Part shown: in pieces, positions 14,366 to 27,464 of the stretch
Position numbering within the stretch: position 1 is the stretch's first letter
How the letters are laid out: each line of letters starts with the position of its first letter
Assembly: GCF_002443255.2 (NCBI RefSeq)
Contig: NW_019211460.1
Span: 25,216,882 to 25,280,881 of the forward strand
Length of the DNA stretch: 64,000 nucleotides
Direction of reading: 5' to 3'
DNA from: Varroa destructor
Taxonomy: Eukaryota > Arthropoda > Arachnida > Mesostigmata > Varroidae
Position numbers and translations under genes: made by a program
The notes under the pieces: model-generated
What the model was told of the DNA's origin: nothing
What the model saw: the letters and a program-made list of their open reading frames with translations, nothing else
Database searches by the model: none

Positions 14366-14416
14366 ACATAGCATTATGTTATTTCTCAGTACGTTAGAAA
14401 TAACATAATGCTATGT
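14366..14416. repeat. Perfect hairpin, 21-bp arms, 9-nt loop
   Basis: Bases 14366-14386 and 14396-14416 are exact reverse complements, with CAGTACGTT between them. Pairing stops at the next base on each side (T opposite T). A perfect 21-bp stem is far longer than the other inverted repeats nearby. It could be a template-switch mutation, a fold-back element or a young hairpin RNA source. The sequence alone does not decide between these. Confidence 0.9.
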
Positions 14417-15284
14417 TCGTATAATAAATAATTAGATATAATAATATAGTAATAAATAGATGAAAAAACAGTGCATTTCTACACAATAGCTTAGTTCCGC
14501 CACCAGCTGCTGGAGGTGTCTATGCTCAACCATGTGTTATAAGTGGGGGATCCTATTTGTACAATGCTGACGTATAGATAACTAAATTATGAAGTTCTGG
14601 TTTCGATAAGTTCTTACTGAATGGCTTAACTTAATCATTGTAGTGCCTCAACTGTTTGCTCGATCCCTCCTACCACAGTTTCCGTAGTTTGTAACTAGTA
14701 ACCTGAGATACCACATTTTGAATGCAAAAGGGCACGTAATTTTACAAATCCTAATTTTATTTACTACAAATTGGACGTGATCACACCTAATCGGAATAAA
14801 GAGATAACAAGATTTTGTTTTTATATACTGCTTAGCACCTTCGCGTCAAACAGCTAGTGGCATTTTTCCGGGAATCTGAAAAGGGTTAATGATCTTGGGT
14901 TGTTTCCATACCAGCGACGCCGACTATGAAAATCATTTACTTTACACGGCAATAGGTACCTCTGTATTAGGACATATTTATGTTGAGTAGGTAGGGTGCA
15001 CCATACCTCTAGCCTTCCTAAGCCCAGCGTTAATGGCTGTTGGCGATCTCCGATCCGTAATCGGGCTCAAGATGGTTGCCTATGGGTGAAAACATGTTGC
15101 GTCTCAAGTCCGTCCCATAGCAACTTACCTTAGTAGGCTTGTATATGCAAGGATATATACGTGCACTTCTTATACCAGATCTTCCCGGAAGTCCAAATGA
15201 AGGCTGCACGATAGAACAACTAGCTCAACCCTATAGACCCAGACCCAAAAGCTGGCAAGTACTATCAAGCAGGATAACAGCAGT
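14417..15284. other. AT-rich spacer, no gene seen
   Basis: This stretch begins with very AT-rich sequence and then becomes mixed. I see no long open frame, repeat or recognisable motif. Confidence 0.6.
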
Positions 15285-15489
15285 ATGGCAACTTACTTTT
15301 CTCTTCTACTAACGAAGAGCGGACTCCGCTTGCCCGTTCGCCTGCTATCTCGAGCATTTTTTGCGACTCGCTTTGCTCGAACATCGGCGCAGGTTTCATC
15401 CAGCAAAAGATCTCTGCTGCCCCTTCTCCCCTCGTGGCCGTGCACAAAATGTGGAAAGCATCCAGACCCTCCTTCTTCGGTAACTTGTG
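15285..15489 (+). CDS. Candidate 5' exon of an unrecognised gene
   Basis: An ATG at 15285 opens a frame of 68 codons that reaches a consensus splice donor (G|GTAAGTG, GT at 15490). The N-terminus (MATYFSLLLTKSGLRLPVRL) is hydrophobic and basic with no acidic residues, so it could pass for a mitochondrial or membrane-targeting leader. A CTKCGK block follows near residue 53. The exon would end in phase 1, which fits the candidate exon at 15617-15726: the split codon would read GTT. I recognise no family. Against it, the opposite strand is also open here (15265-15552 minus), and a chance phase match has odds of one in three. Confidence 0.22.
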
Positions 15490-15616
15490 GTAAGTGCCAT
15501 CCACTCGTGCGCAGGGCGTCCGCCCCTCGCCCTTTCCCAGGCTGCTGTTCACAACCGTCTTATGTCAAGCCCCTTTACGGCCAGTCACTGCACTTTTTCC
15601 GTACAGCTCTTAGCAG

Positions 15617-15726
15617 TTAGCCGTAAAAGAAAACCCGCCGATGACAGTGAAAAAGAAAACCAGCCCAGCCATAAGAGAATGAACGCAATGAGAGAACGAA
15701 GGAAAATATGGGAAAGAAAGATATTG
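15617..15726 (+). CDS. Candidate internal exon, basic and hydrophilic
   Basis: A 110-base segment lies between a possible acceptor (CTCTTAGCAG, ending 15616) and a strong donor (ATTG|GTAAGTAA, GT at 15727). It reads as two bases completing a codon plus 36 codons in one open frame. The peptide is highly charged: it starts SRKRKPADDSEKENQ and ends RERRKIWERKIL. It looks like a nuclear-localisation-type basic cluster followed by a helical basic stretch. Exon ends of this quality together with biased composition are unusual for random DNA. With the upstream candidate (15285-15489) the intron would be 127 bp. I found no continuing exon downstream. Confidence 0.3.
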
Positions 15727-16341
15727 GTAAGTAAATTCCCTGGTATTGCACATAGAAGATAAATACAGTCCACCGAAAGAATATGTATATTGCTATCCAC
15801 ATTTATCACAATTCTATCCTTTGTAGTATACAAGCATGTATCCCGTGGTCTACGTAGGGGCGTCAATACCACCCAGATAACTGGCCATTCGAACTAGGCG
15901 GAAAGCGCGCTAGACGACGGAACGATGCACAAACAAGAAGAATTCTTTCACCTGGCGGCCTGCTACCTTATACCTTACAACATCACTGTAGAGGCATTGT
16001 CGAGACAAAATCACTCAGACGGCTGAAGAATTCTACCAGGTCAGGCAGTTTGGAAGGTTTTCATCAACTACCGGCGTTACCCTGTGCCGTTTCAGTGACA
16101 TCATCTACGTGATGGTCAGCCTGGCGGCTTTACGGTGACTATACTCGATCAATAGGAGATCTGACGGAATAGCAGACTGAGACTAGAGTTTCTAGTTTAG
16201 GAGGAGAAAAACCGGGTCTACGTGGGACAGCTGCAGTGGTCTGCAATTGCTTCCGATTAGGCGGAGAGCTGTCGATATCGGCAGCTACATGGCCGCAACA
16301 TCTGCTCGACTTGGTCTAATACTACAACGCGGAACACTTTG

Positions 16342-16400
16342 TTTTTTTTTTTTTTTCACTTTTCATTTTTTTTCATTTCACTTTTCATCTTATTTCCGCT
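16342..16400. repeat. T-rich polypyrimidine tract with internal direct repeat
   Basis: A long T run is followed by two copies of TTCACTTTTCAT spaced about 22 bases apart. The tract makes the plus-strand frames here read as Phe-rich peptides, which should not be taken for membrane segments. Confidence 0.75.
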
Positions 16401-19400
16401 TTTCCCTGTTCTTGCGTCATTCGCCCTCTATTCGGTCAATCGTTTTAGTCGCCGCTCGGCCTCGTTCGCCCTGCCTTTCTTTGCCACGCGATTGTACTGG
16501 AAGTCAGCGTTCGAACAGTGACCTACTTCGATTTTCTGCTCTTCAAAGACCAGCCAAAGTCCTTACTACCTTGTTGGTGTTGCAGCGTTCTTAATTGGGT
16601 TAGATAGCAATGGCAGTAGCAGTGCTGGCTGGTAACGAGGTCTCTAAAAAGCCCAATGCGGGACAGCAAGATCGCTTCTTCGTAACATACTATGTAACTT
16701 GCACAACTGGCTGATGCCTTAAACTTAACGGTCTTCCGTCAGTTAGCAGGTTTAAACGTTGCGGGAAAACTGTGGAGATGGGTTTGGGTTTGGGCCTTAG
16801 CCCGAGTTCAGGACAAGGCGAAGGCAGAGGGAGAAAAGTTCGTTCATCTATCGTCTCGTGAAGACGCTCACAGAAAGGCAAGTTATCAAGTGCTCAGCGA
16901 TGGTTTTAGTAGTATTTGTTAGCCATTAGGGGGTAAGTGAGGAGGAAAGAGGTGGAAGCTAGAGCGCTGTCCGCATACAAAGACATAGACACCCTGCACA
17001 AAGCACAAGCGCCAGCTTGTATGTAATAAAGTAATAAGTTGCTCTCAAATTAATAGGTTGCGTTCACCGAATTAGCAGAAGCCGGCTGATAGTATGGATC
17101 ATCGGTTTGCCTTCAACAACGCTGGGCGTATATTCTATCGAGATAAACGTTAAAAGACAAAGTATCGTAGCTCACTTTTGCATAGCATTCTAGATACTTG
17201 AGTTCGGCAGTTTTACAGTATGTGTACGTATATGGTCAAATGTATATGGTTCCTTTCTTCGCAGTGTGTGCAGTGACACAGATCTTTTCACCGACCAGTC
17301 AGGCATGTCACACGTCCGTGATGGAATATATCCGACTTGATCTTTTGCTCCGTACAGCTCGTCCGTATTCAAATATAGCTGTTTTCTTGCTTGTGATGTA
17401 TGTGATCATCTACACACCCTTGCGACACTTATGTTTCACCTTCGTGTACGCATTCAGATGCACATAAACTGTGCCGCATGCTTATCTCGCACAGCCGTAT
17501 ATTCGCATTCTCTTATCAGCAGCGGACGGCTGACAGTGGATTGGCGTCATATGCTACTTTTTTCCTATCCCAATAAATGTGAAACCTGAAATCGACGCAG
17601 CCATAGCGGCTCGGAGTACGGGAATGGGGGGAGAGATACTGGTGGGCTTAAAGCGTCATGGTGACACTAACAGTAAAACTATCCTAGGCGGCTCAACTGG
17701 ACGTCGCAGATAGTGTTCTTTTTCTTTTTCCCAAAAATTTGGTTGCCTGGCCATGTGGCCCAATATCTCAGCCATCGCATAGACAATTGCCTCGAGTAGG
17801 TTTTCAGCGCCACCGATCGCATCATCTTTTGAAGAAGAGTGCTTATCGCAATGTGTATAGGGTCGATTTCGCGTTTTCTGATCACGATCGCTTTTGTAGC
17901 GCATCTAGGACTTCTCACGCGTGAATTTTCCAAGACAACACATACTTTGCTTCTGCACTTTTCCTCCGAAGCGATCATCTCGTGTACGTATTATTCGGAA
18001 CACCTCCGCGTTACAATAGGCCACACTTAAGAAGCTCATAGTGAGGCCAATCGTGGTAGAAAGAGTCGGAACTTAGAATGAAGAAAACTAGACAGAACCT
18101 CCGACTGCGTTACCCCAGGAGAACGGAGCGCTACAGCAGGGAACATGAGACGTGCTTGGCCTGTTGATTATCATCGAGGTCCAGATTGATTGTTGGATGG
18201 GAGTAAGCGTCAGGATAAGATTGAACGTAAATTGGCGCGGCTAGCTAAGCAAAGCATTGCTGTGGTCAGATAACGTGCACGTGATTCATTTCGAACATCG
18301 TCCATGCAAAATTCAGGTCGTCATTAGTGGCGGGCAACAATAAAATTGACCTTAGATTGACAAAAAATCAATGTTAATTTACTCCCTTGTTATAAATTCT
18401 CATCTTGATCTGTCAGAATGCAGACTGCTAGTCAGTCTAACGAAGAGATGAACGGCGATGATGATGGCCGCTATGCCATCTGGAAGACATTTCAATGTCA
18501 ATCACTCCCGCAGCTGCCGGTTTTGTCTGCACTTGGAAACTGTGAGGCTAGCAAACTAAGCACATGGCAGGCAGAGGCAATAATTAGCCTTATAGATTTG
18601 GTACTTTTAGAAGTAGGCAATTGAAGAATACAGAAAAAATGCAACTATGTTTCCACTCAACGCCCCCCTCTTATCGTACAACGTGCTGTGCAGATAGCGA
18701 CGTACACATCTAACGTGTCGCATGTTCATATCTTTGTTTGCTATGCCTACGGTCCGCTTTAGATGGCACGCGTGTTTTCTTATACATAACTTTTACAAGT
18801 CGTTCTCACAGTCGGACAGTTAAATCCCAGTCATCACATATCATTGTCTACTATGTCATCGTCAGGGCCATTCAGTGACGGATCAACGTACAATGATACT
18901 ACACTATCTACTAGATACAATGATAATAGCGAGCGCGGCAAGCGGAAGGTGCGCTCCATACACTCCGGTTTCGTCCCTTTCTCCATATTCTGCAGGGTAA
19001 ACATATCTTGCCGGCCGCTCAACCATACCCGTGCTAACCCTACAAGACCAACGTTGGCAGCCTGTTCCCATCGAAATTCAGCATGGCGGTTTCATAAAGG
19101 GGATCCCGATCAGCATGGAGAGAGAGCCCGCTACGCAAGATGACGAGAAACCTAAACAGCTATCTAGCCATCGATCCTGGCCAGCAGTGGGTGCGCAAAT
19201 CGCCGTGGCATTCACACATGAACGCGCCCTTTTCTTCCAATCACCACTGCACCATTAAGCAACAATGAACCTAGGGCACCCTTGCTTCTCCGGATCTCGG
19301 AGCAACGATCTCGTAGAGAGACACTCTGCCAATGGGGTGGTAGCCAGAGGTTGGTTACTTCCAGTTACGTGTTGAGTGGAAGATGCGGAGAAACCTTCCC

Positions 19401-19759
19401 AGATCTGATCTCCTCCCACTACTAGCACCACCATACGTGTTCGCGCACAGTTTTAGCACAGCTAACAATCTTTGCTACTCGCCTGCATCCCGCCAGGGCT
19501 CGTATGAAAACGGATACGATTGTGACCCTATCGACGATGACTACAGACAACTACACTGCAATAGCTGCCTCGTTTGAGCGTCATATACTTCCCTTTCCCA
19601 GACGCACAAGATACAACACGACGATAACGGCAGTGGGGTTGCTCCTGCTACCGATGAAAGTATGTGTAATTGTCATTACAATTATCATTGTGATTTTTTT
19701 TATCAATTGTCTGTGAACATAGAATCGATGCATAACCGCATATTTAACTACTGTACCCA

Positions 19760-19771
19760 GGGGGGGGGGGG
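19760..19771. repeat. 12-base G homopolymer
   Basis: Twelve consecutive G residues follow GTACCCA. Such runs are prone to length errors in sequencing and assembly. Confidence 0.95.
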
Positions 19772-19968
19772 AGTGTATTTGGACGGCGGGGGAGAATTTC
19801 ACTAACATTGGAGGTAGTCTATGGGGGTATTAGTTGTCTTGTTCGCATTCCTTTACCGTAATGAGCACATATCCCGTGTTTGATAGTTCGCCTAGGCGGG
19901 CACTGCGCCACAAGGCACTGCGTGATCAAGATACAGGAATCATAACAGTGTTGGAACGCTTATCTGTT

Positions 19969-19990
19969 ACACAGTATAGCTATACTGTGT
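19969..19990. repeat. Perfect 22-bp palindrome
   Basis: ACACAGTATAG at 19969-19979 is followed directly by its exact reverse complement, with no loop. Palindromes like this can be dimeric protein-binding sites or cruciform-prone sites. No neighbouring gene gives it a role. Confidence 0.85.
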
Positions 19991-21107
19991 GGGAGTGAAT
20001 GAATGGCTTCTTACTTGTGTCGGTGCCCTCTTTGCTTGGCGCATCTATCAAGAAACTCGTTTCAAGTCGAGTGCCAACAACTCAACTACGATTGATGCAG
20101 TAGCATCTGATAACATCACACGCCATTCGAACTCCCATAGCCTAGGCATAAAGCACCGAGCTAGATATTTAGAGTCAGTCACGACTGCTACACACGAAAA
20201 AGGTTGGGGACGCTTTGATTCCAACGGGCAATATTTTCATCTAAGCTGCTTAGGACCGTGGCAGGATCCCTAAACTTGCCAGTCTCATGGACTCCGACAG
20301 TGGGCGAGTCTGACTAGAGTGATGAGAAGTACGTTGATATAATACGAAAAGGTCGAAGGGCGGAAACAGGTCCTAAGCGAAGATGCAAAACTGCGTGAAA
20401 AGAAGGGACACACCAGGAAAGACTTCATGAAGGATCTTGTAATGGGTATTCGACTCACCGGGATCCCTTTTCACTACTGAGCTTACTCCTGAGTTCTCTT
20501 TGGGATCAGCTGATATTCATATAAAGACACGAGACACATCCACGATCAAAATGCAATGGAAGCTCGCGAAAAATGCTCACTCGCTATCATTTCCCATGGC
20601 ATTCTTCTATGTTGAGCGTGCTCTTTTGTGCTATCGTTGACTTTCTCTAAGAAGTCGTTTGGCGGGAACTTCTACTGAAGGATGTCGGCTTAGCGACAAA
20701 AACGTTCGAAACGACGTTAAAAAGCCACAAAACTGGGCGTGGCTATACATACGAATGGGGTCGATAGAGAGACGGAGGTTTGGCACAACCGTTTGATCGT
20801 GGCTGGATCATAACTAGACCGAGGTCGCAATTACCGCATTTGGCACACATCCATCCGCCGCGACAAATGTAGTAAAGTCAGCCGTAACAGCAATTAGCCT
20901 GCTGTCTTTTGGTGCACTTCTTCTATCACAATTCCGCACCATTTGCCCTGGCCATACTGGCCTCAGCGTGAGCTTCACTGTTATCGTAACTGTACTGGTT
21001 GATAACTTGTAACCCTGGCTGGTGAAGGGCTTCAATCCATCATTGGCTCGAATTCTATGGTAGTGGTATCGTTAGGGCCAAACGATCAGCGGTGATCCTT
21101 CAACGTG

Positions 21108-21123
21108 ACAATTGATCAATTGT
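21108..21123. repeat. Perfect 16-bp palindrome
   Basis: ACAATTGATCAATTGT is its own reverse complement. It is AT-rich, and a chance origin is plausible. Confidence 0.8.
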
Positions 21124-23846
21124 TGCACTTCTTATCCAGCTTTAAATATTTACAAACAGATTAGATATAGAAAATTGACCGTAACTTGCGTTACTAGCTA
21201 TTCGTAGTGTGTTCTGGCTGTAACTTAATGAGAACTGAAGATGTTTAATGAGTTGAAAGTAACCAGGGGTCGCCGCTTCAAGTCCCGTTAACGACATGTA
21301 CCATACAGCCTAAGCAATCGAAGTAAGTTATTCATCCTATGAGTGTGACCACATATGCGTGAATCTGCATACCATAATTTGATCGTGCCTTGTAGCATTG
21401 AAAAATGTTCATGCTGCCTACAACGTCCACTTCGTTTTTACTCACCCATGCCAGATCGCAGGAAACATAATTTGATCAGTCTTAATATTAATACCTCAAT
21501 ATTGTTCGAGTTTTACATCCGGTATAGCCATTAGATATTCCATCAGACGACTGGCTCCTAGTACGGGATGAATCGCCCAGGTTAGAGTCTACACCACAAC
21601 GCGCCACTAAGACTAGGGGCGCAAATACGTTACCCACTAAACTATCACGGGGACCTGATACCAATAATATTATTATGTTACCAATAACATACCCATTTCC
21701 CCTTACGAACTTGTTCCTTACACCCTTCTTGATCAAATCCTTGTCGTCCTATCGCGTTATAGAGCAACATTGTATTTTAAACTTTCGCATGGCCGAACAG
21801 ATACATATACACACACATATACGCAAACAAAAAGCATAACGGTCCTTATACGCCACCATAGAGTTAATGAAGTTGCGTTTTTAGAGATCTTGTGGTAGCC
21901 CGATGCGCCCTAACGTAAGTGATAGTTTCCTACTTAGCCCGATCATCCCAGCGTTCTCGTAATCTCATCCTTTTCTTTGGGTGCACAGACGAACGGACCT
22001 GGCACTCAATAGACAATACGCCGGACCGCGTTGCCGAACAGAAGTGCAGTAAACAAGAGACTATTGGGTAATCTCCGCATATTCAGTCGTCACTTGTGGT
22101 GCTGCTGGAGCTTCACATGGGTCCTCAAAATAGGAATTCACTCAAGGCTTATTCGTTCACTTCACAGATATTCGCTATCCGCCGTTCGAAATTTAAATTT
22201 ATATTCAGGAGTCAACGTCTGCCGCAGCTTACGGCGGCGGTAATGGGTTGACACTGATTGGATTGCTGCTCGCTTCGTTTTGGCAACTTCCGTCTTCCAC
22301 CCGTTCAGTTCCGGGTTATGATCGCTATACATAATGGTACCCACTCCCGACAATGAGGAAGGACGACGGAGACCAATGACGGCGCTGACGGATTTAGCGA
22401 CCGCTGCAGTGGTCGAAATGGTAGCAGGGGCAGGGTTTATGCCGAATAGGCCGTTCGCCTCTTTAATAGTAGTTCTATAATTTTCAGTCGGATGTATTTC
22501 TCAATCAAGTGTCGCATACAAACACTGGGTGCAATGAATTGTATTAGCATTATTTACAATGAGCTAGATGATATGTTTTGCCATCGTTATACTCGTCTAT
22601 TTTACCTATACCTCTATCTAGTGGAAACTAGAAACCTAAGTTAATAGAATTCCCTAAGCAGGAATGCGAAGACGCGTAATCTAATTCAACCTAGATCAGG
22701 ATTTTTCTTTCTTTTACTGTTATTGATTGAATTTGGTTGTAGCACTTCTTGTCCCGGCGCCCCCGACGCTTTTGATATTCCTAGCGCACAGCATTGAACC
22801 CTCTCTATTCATTAATGAGCGATTTTGAATTCTTCCTACATGGTTTTCACTTTTGCATAACTGGATTACAGAGTACGGGCCACTAGGTAAATACCTAATA
22901 CCACGCTGTAGCATGAAAATGTCTCTGTTAAATCTAAATGGAAGTTTAATTCCAGATGTATGTTTAAGTGTTTTGCTACACCGAATTGGCCGGTTTATAT
23001 GGCCGGTTTGACGGCCCTATCCTTGACTCTAGCAGGAATGGTATTAAGTTAATCCGCAGGTTTTGACGCATATCCTGGAATTAATCGTCCATGTGTTAGC
23101 ATTCAGCTAATGAAAATGAGAATTCCACATGATGAACGGTGGGACACTGGACAAGCTTTGGTAAAATGACCGACACATCCGTTAGCATATATTTTGCAGG
23201 ATACGCACTTATTCCAGCTCCTCGAAATTTCAACAAGCAGGAGAGTAAGCGCTCTTCTGCAGTGCGAATCTGCATAGCCCAAGACCTGGGCGCATACACA
23301 TAGTGCGTCGGCAGAGAATGTCACGACAGATATGTTGCCGGCCAAACCCGAAAGTGTACAAAGAACTTGGCTTAAACATGAAGGTTATGAGTGAACGCGT
23401 CAGCACAATTTCACAGACGCTGATTTCGCTACGGAACACGTCAATGGTTGTTTTAAGGGGTCATCGTCTCGGGGGTCCCACAAAACTACTGCGACGAAAG
23501 GAAGGTCCAAAGGATTACATTTCTAGCTTCTTGTGTTGACTAGAGCTGCTCTCTCTAATATTGTATGCCAATAAGCTTTTGTTTATGTAGAAGGCGCTAC
23601 ATGAGGCGTCTCACTGGAGAAGCTGCGGGAATTACTATGGTAACTGAAGCTCCGAAAATCGCTCTCTGATTGCTCCGTAGATAGGCCCGGGCTAAAATGA
23701 TTCCAGCAAACCACTGTCAACATAAACATAAGTTCCAAGCGTATGTCACTGAAGTGAATACAACTCGGATAAAGGGATTCTTTAAAAACAATTTTGCCCA
23801 GAGATAAGATAGAGAGGTTAGGAAATAAACGATAAGCGGAGGGAAG

Positions 23847-24389
23847 CTAATTACTAACACGCGTTTTCTCTTTAAGCAAGTGTCTTGCACACATGTGCTT
23901 CCAGTATATCGTAATTAAAACGTCTAGGTGTAGGCATAAAGACCACCGATGTGTAGTAAGCGCCAGAGCGCTAGACAATCGTGACGCGCTGCTTCCACAA
24001 CCAACGGTTTGTTGAAACTGTGGTGCGTTCCGCCGCCTTGCGGGTATCCGCAGAAATAAGTTCAGGTGTACCAATCGTATCAGCTGACACTCAGCAACAG
24101 ACACATGGCGTCCCATCAATGCAGACGTTCGTGCGAATAACAGGGTAAAAATAGTGATACGAACCTTCCACCGTATGTAAACGGATCTGTACCTAACTGC
24201 ATTACCGATGCAAAAGCGGAAATCGATATCGAACGAGCTACGGCCGGTCTTATTTGGTGCCCACCTGTTCATACTTAAGACGAAGGACGACTTTCTTAGA
24301 CCTACCGCTTGCTTCTTGACATCGCGGTGAATAGCGGCTGACGTGGCATGCGGGGACATTCCAGAAAAGTTACTGATATCCGAATGCAC
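23847..24389 (-). CDS. Longest open frame in the window, unrecognised
   Basis: A 180-codon frame on the minus strand runs from an ATG to a stop at 23847. The product is basic and rich in Arg, Ser and Leu, with short hydrophobic patches (ITIFTLLFA, HLDVLITIYW) and no motif I recognise. There is no clear promoter, splice context or repeat structure. My rough estimate is that a frame this long is mildly unexpected by chance in 64 kb (well under one expected), which is the only real argument for it. It may be a spurious frame or the remnant of something unidentified. Confidence 0.15.
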   Translation of the reverse strand: MHSDISNFSGMSPHATSAAIHRDVKKQAVGLRKSSFVLSMNRWAPNKTGRSSFDIDFRFCIGNAVRYRSVYIRWKVRITIFTLLFARTSALMGRHVSVAECQLIRLVHLNLFLRIPARRRNAPQFQQTVGCGSSASRLSSALALTTHRWSLCLHLDVLITIYWKHMCARHLLKEKTRVSN

Positions 24390-25227
24390 AATTTTGTAAA
24401 TACTTACAACTTGCTTTTAGAACGGTATGTCATTCCTTTTGCAATGGGAAATCCTTTGGGAACTCGATATATACGAGTTTTTTTTTCAAAAATCGCAACA
24501 GACAACGGGCCAGGTCACTTCAACTAAATAGGCAGACCACTATCAGCAAAACGTTAGCCATGTTAAGGCCATCGTTAGTGGATGGGAGCTTTCGTTCATG
24601 CTGGTCTCATGGTGTAGAGAGGACCCGTGTTATATCTCGATAGCTACACCTCGTCGTAGCGCATAAGGGCCTATTTCTTCTGTCGCTGTTCCCTAAGAAG
24701 GTCCAACACGTGTCTATACGATGTGGTACCTCTGCCTAGGACATTGTAGAGTCTTACAGCGATCTCGTGATGGATTCGAAATAAAACGTTAGGGATCTAC
24801 TGAATATCCTCCTATCTAAGTCCTGAGAATACAAGATCTCGCCAGGAAGTGTGGGCCAAATCTCTTCGAGAGATCAGACGAAGTTCACAACGTAACATCG
24901 CGAATGACGTTACTACCGTGCCAGGGAGCTAGCAATGTGACGCTTTGTGCCTGGGTATTGCTTAAAGAAATCTATTCCTTTCCTCCAATTAGGGCATGTT
25001 TAAACAATGATCCTACGTACATACGTGTTGGTGTCAGTTTAGACGCACGGTTGCTAACCCATCGCCTAACTTGCCAAACCTTTTAATCAGATAAGTTAAC
25101 GTATAAGGACGGCATGAAGTCTCCAGTATCAAGAATGCAAGCTGCACTTCAAGACACACCCAGATTTTTTCGACTTGTTTAATTTTTCTGCAAGAGAGAG
25201 ACGCCCTGTTTATTCTTATACCCGCTG

Positions 25228-25250
25228 TCTCTCTCTCTCTCTCTCCTCTC
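25228..25250. repeat. (TC)n microsatellite
   Basis: About nine TC units run in tandem, with one C interruption near the end. Confidence 0.9.
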
Positions 25251-27464
25251 TTACAGAGAAAAGGCACCTGTTCGAGAGGCACTGTCACTCAGCCCTTCTT
25301 CGTGTATCGATTACACTGCTGCAAAACCAAGCTCTGCCAGCACCATGGCAGAACTAATCCGGCTGCAAAATGCTCTGATGAATCCCTATTTGATTTGTTA
25401 GTTTTCGAGAAGAAAAATGCCCAGACTGCAAACTTTCTACAAAAAATCAGCGATGGATTTAAAAGAGCCACTGGAAACAGGAAGGCTGTGTCTTTCGTGC
25501 TGCATGCACGATGCTTGTATGAATTAGTACGTACAGATTTTCAATCTGATCAGAGGCCACAAGGGTTTAGCCTGTGTCCCATAAAGGTGATTACATTGGG
25601 TTTACAAATACAACATCTGCAAAGATGAACAAGTTGACAAAATAAATTAGCTTAACACAGGATTTTCACTACTTGTTTTTGTACCGTTATGGCAGTATTC
25701 GTCGCTCCTTAGCTTTCATGCCGAGTACAATGTTGAAACGACTGTCTAATTTTAGGTACTACAATAACTATCCAAAGTGCTAGCTAGGTAAGCAAAACGT
25801 GATCGAGTAAAGGAACTAAAGTGCTGCTATAATTAGAATAAAAGTTATGCCGCTATCTTACCCCAAGGAGTATTAGAAATAGAACACGTTTGAACACGCA
25901 CACTAAGTAAAATTTGCAGAAAGAGCGAGTAATCGAGTCGGGCCATAAAAAATAGTGTTGCATTAAACCTCACCATCTATTTCTATTATCACTTCTCTTT
26001 TTGTTTCTCATATTTGATGCACTTCATTCCCTGTCAAATTGATTGCCGTCCCCCAAGTCGTTTGAAGGCAATTCAATCACAATGTTTCGTCATTTTATTA
26101 CAACGATACGACGAATGTGTCATAGCCTGGATATCTTTATGCTTACACGGCACATGGGATCGTATAGGGCGAGCCATTTGTTCCAGACCATTTGCTGGCC
26201 GCCGGTGTGGACCTTTGAAGTCCTGTCTCACAACCAGGGTCACGTTTTACCGCGAAACGACTACTTAGGCGTTTCGCGCGCCATTATCAATAACGATTAT
26301 GTATGTTGAATGGTGAAAAATAATGTTTATAATTTTCATTTTTTATTAAGCCTAAGATAGATTATAGGTTAATCGTAAGTTGAGTGAAACCCATGAAAAC
26401 GTTAACGGGTGCTATCTATCTGCTTCCAAGTATCACCCTGCCTCAATATGTGTGCAGTAAGTATATAGACTTAGTCCCTATCATAGACACGTATGGCTTG
26501 CATATCCGTCTTGCTAATGTAAAAAAAGGTCAAGTAAAGTTGGGGGTAGAGACCTGTTGCGCCACTCCGAAGAATCGGTATTTCTTCATTAGTTCTAATC
26601 GAGTAATGGAATAATTAGGTAGGTATGTCTCTAGCGACAGATGTACATGCATGGATGATTATTACGATTCATACGAAACGACCGCCCCACACTTTACTCT
26701 TATTTCAACAGTAGCCAAATGACGAGTCTATGCTTCAGACCCTAGAGTGTTATACTGTACTCAATGAAAACGGATTTTGAGGATAAGTGAAATCAATATC
26801 TGCAGCTCAGGCTAGAAATAGGACGTCTAATCAAATTTCAAAGAGGTATTATGTACGGACGACACATATGGCGTCAAGTATCTTGATGTGCGGATAGAGA
26901 TATATCATTCTTATTAACTACAGCTTAGAGATTTGTCGGCCCATTTGAACTCAAGCTGCCTGTCGGTAGGTCAAGAAGTCCTTCCCTTTAACTTGGTTGC
27001 ACCTGGTTTCCCGTCTTTCTCCGCTTCTCAATGCAATAACTGCAACTCAACCAAGCAAAGCAGCTTTCGCGTATGGGGATCAGAACAATGATATGTTTGT
27101 AAGTGATTCTGTCCGTAAGAAGAATTTGCTTCCGCAGGCGTGACTGAATGACAGCCGTTCGAGCAATGGGTGACGGACATCATCGAGAAGAATACATCAC
27201 GAATCAACTATCGAAGGCAACGGCTGTCTGCCTCTGAGACGATTCGATAATAGAAGCAGGATCAAAGATCGCAGGCGTAGGTTTTTGTGTTTGTTGGCTT
27301 TTTGCATAGGCCAATTTTTGCTATTTCGAGCAAAGAAGCAGCGACAGACCTACCAGCATCGCTGGAGTGGGCCAAGGCGACAGGAACGCACTATGGTAGG
27401 CGCGAGCCGTCGTTCCAAAAGTATAGGACAGCCGAGGAGAAAAGGCACCCGGTGTGTTTGCCAG

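Larger units (their letters stand above)
15727..23846. other. Mostly non-coding; several unproven open frames
   Basis: No gene is recognisable. Open frames worth noting but not supported are 18418-18624 plus (acidic patch MNGDDDGRY, preceded by an AG acceptor-like site), 18844-19143 plus (Ser/Thr-rich, with ERGKRKVR), 19383-19577 plus and 19989-20273 plus. They lack family similarity, and overlapping frames are open as well. The stretch also holds a T-rich direct repeat (16342-16400), a 12-G run (19760-19771) and two palindromes, listed separately. Confidence 0.5.

Noticed and set aside
24490..24530. Plus-strand peptide ATDNGPGHFN, recalling an integrase DNG motif
   Set aside because: No other integrase or LTR-element motif is found on either side, and stops occur immediately after, so it is treated as chance.
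25302..25628. 108-codon plus ORF with a transposase-like feel in its middle
   Set aside because: I could not align it convincingly with any transposase or other family.
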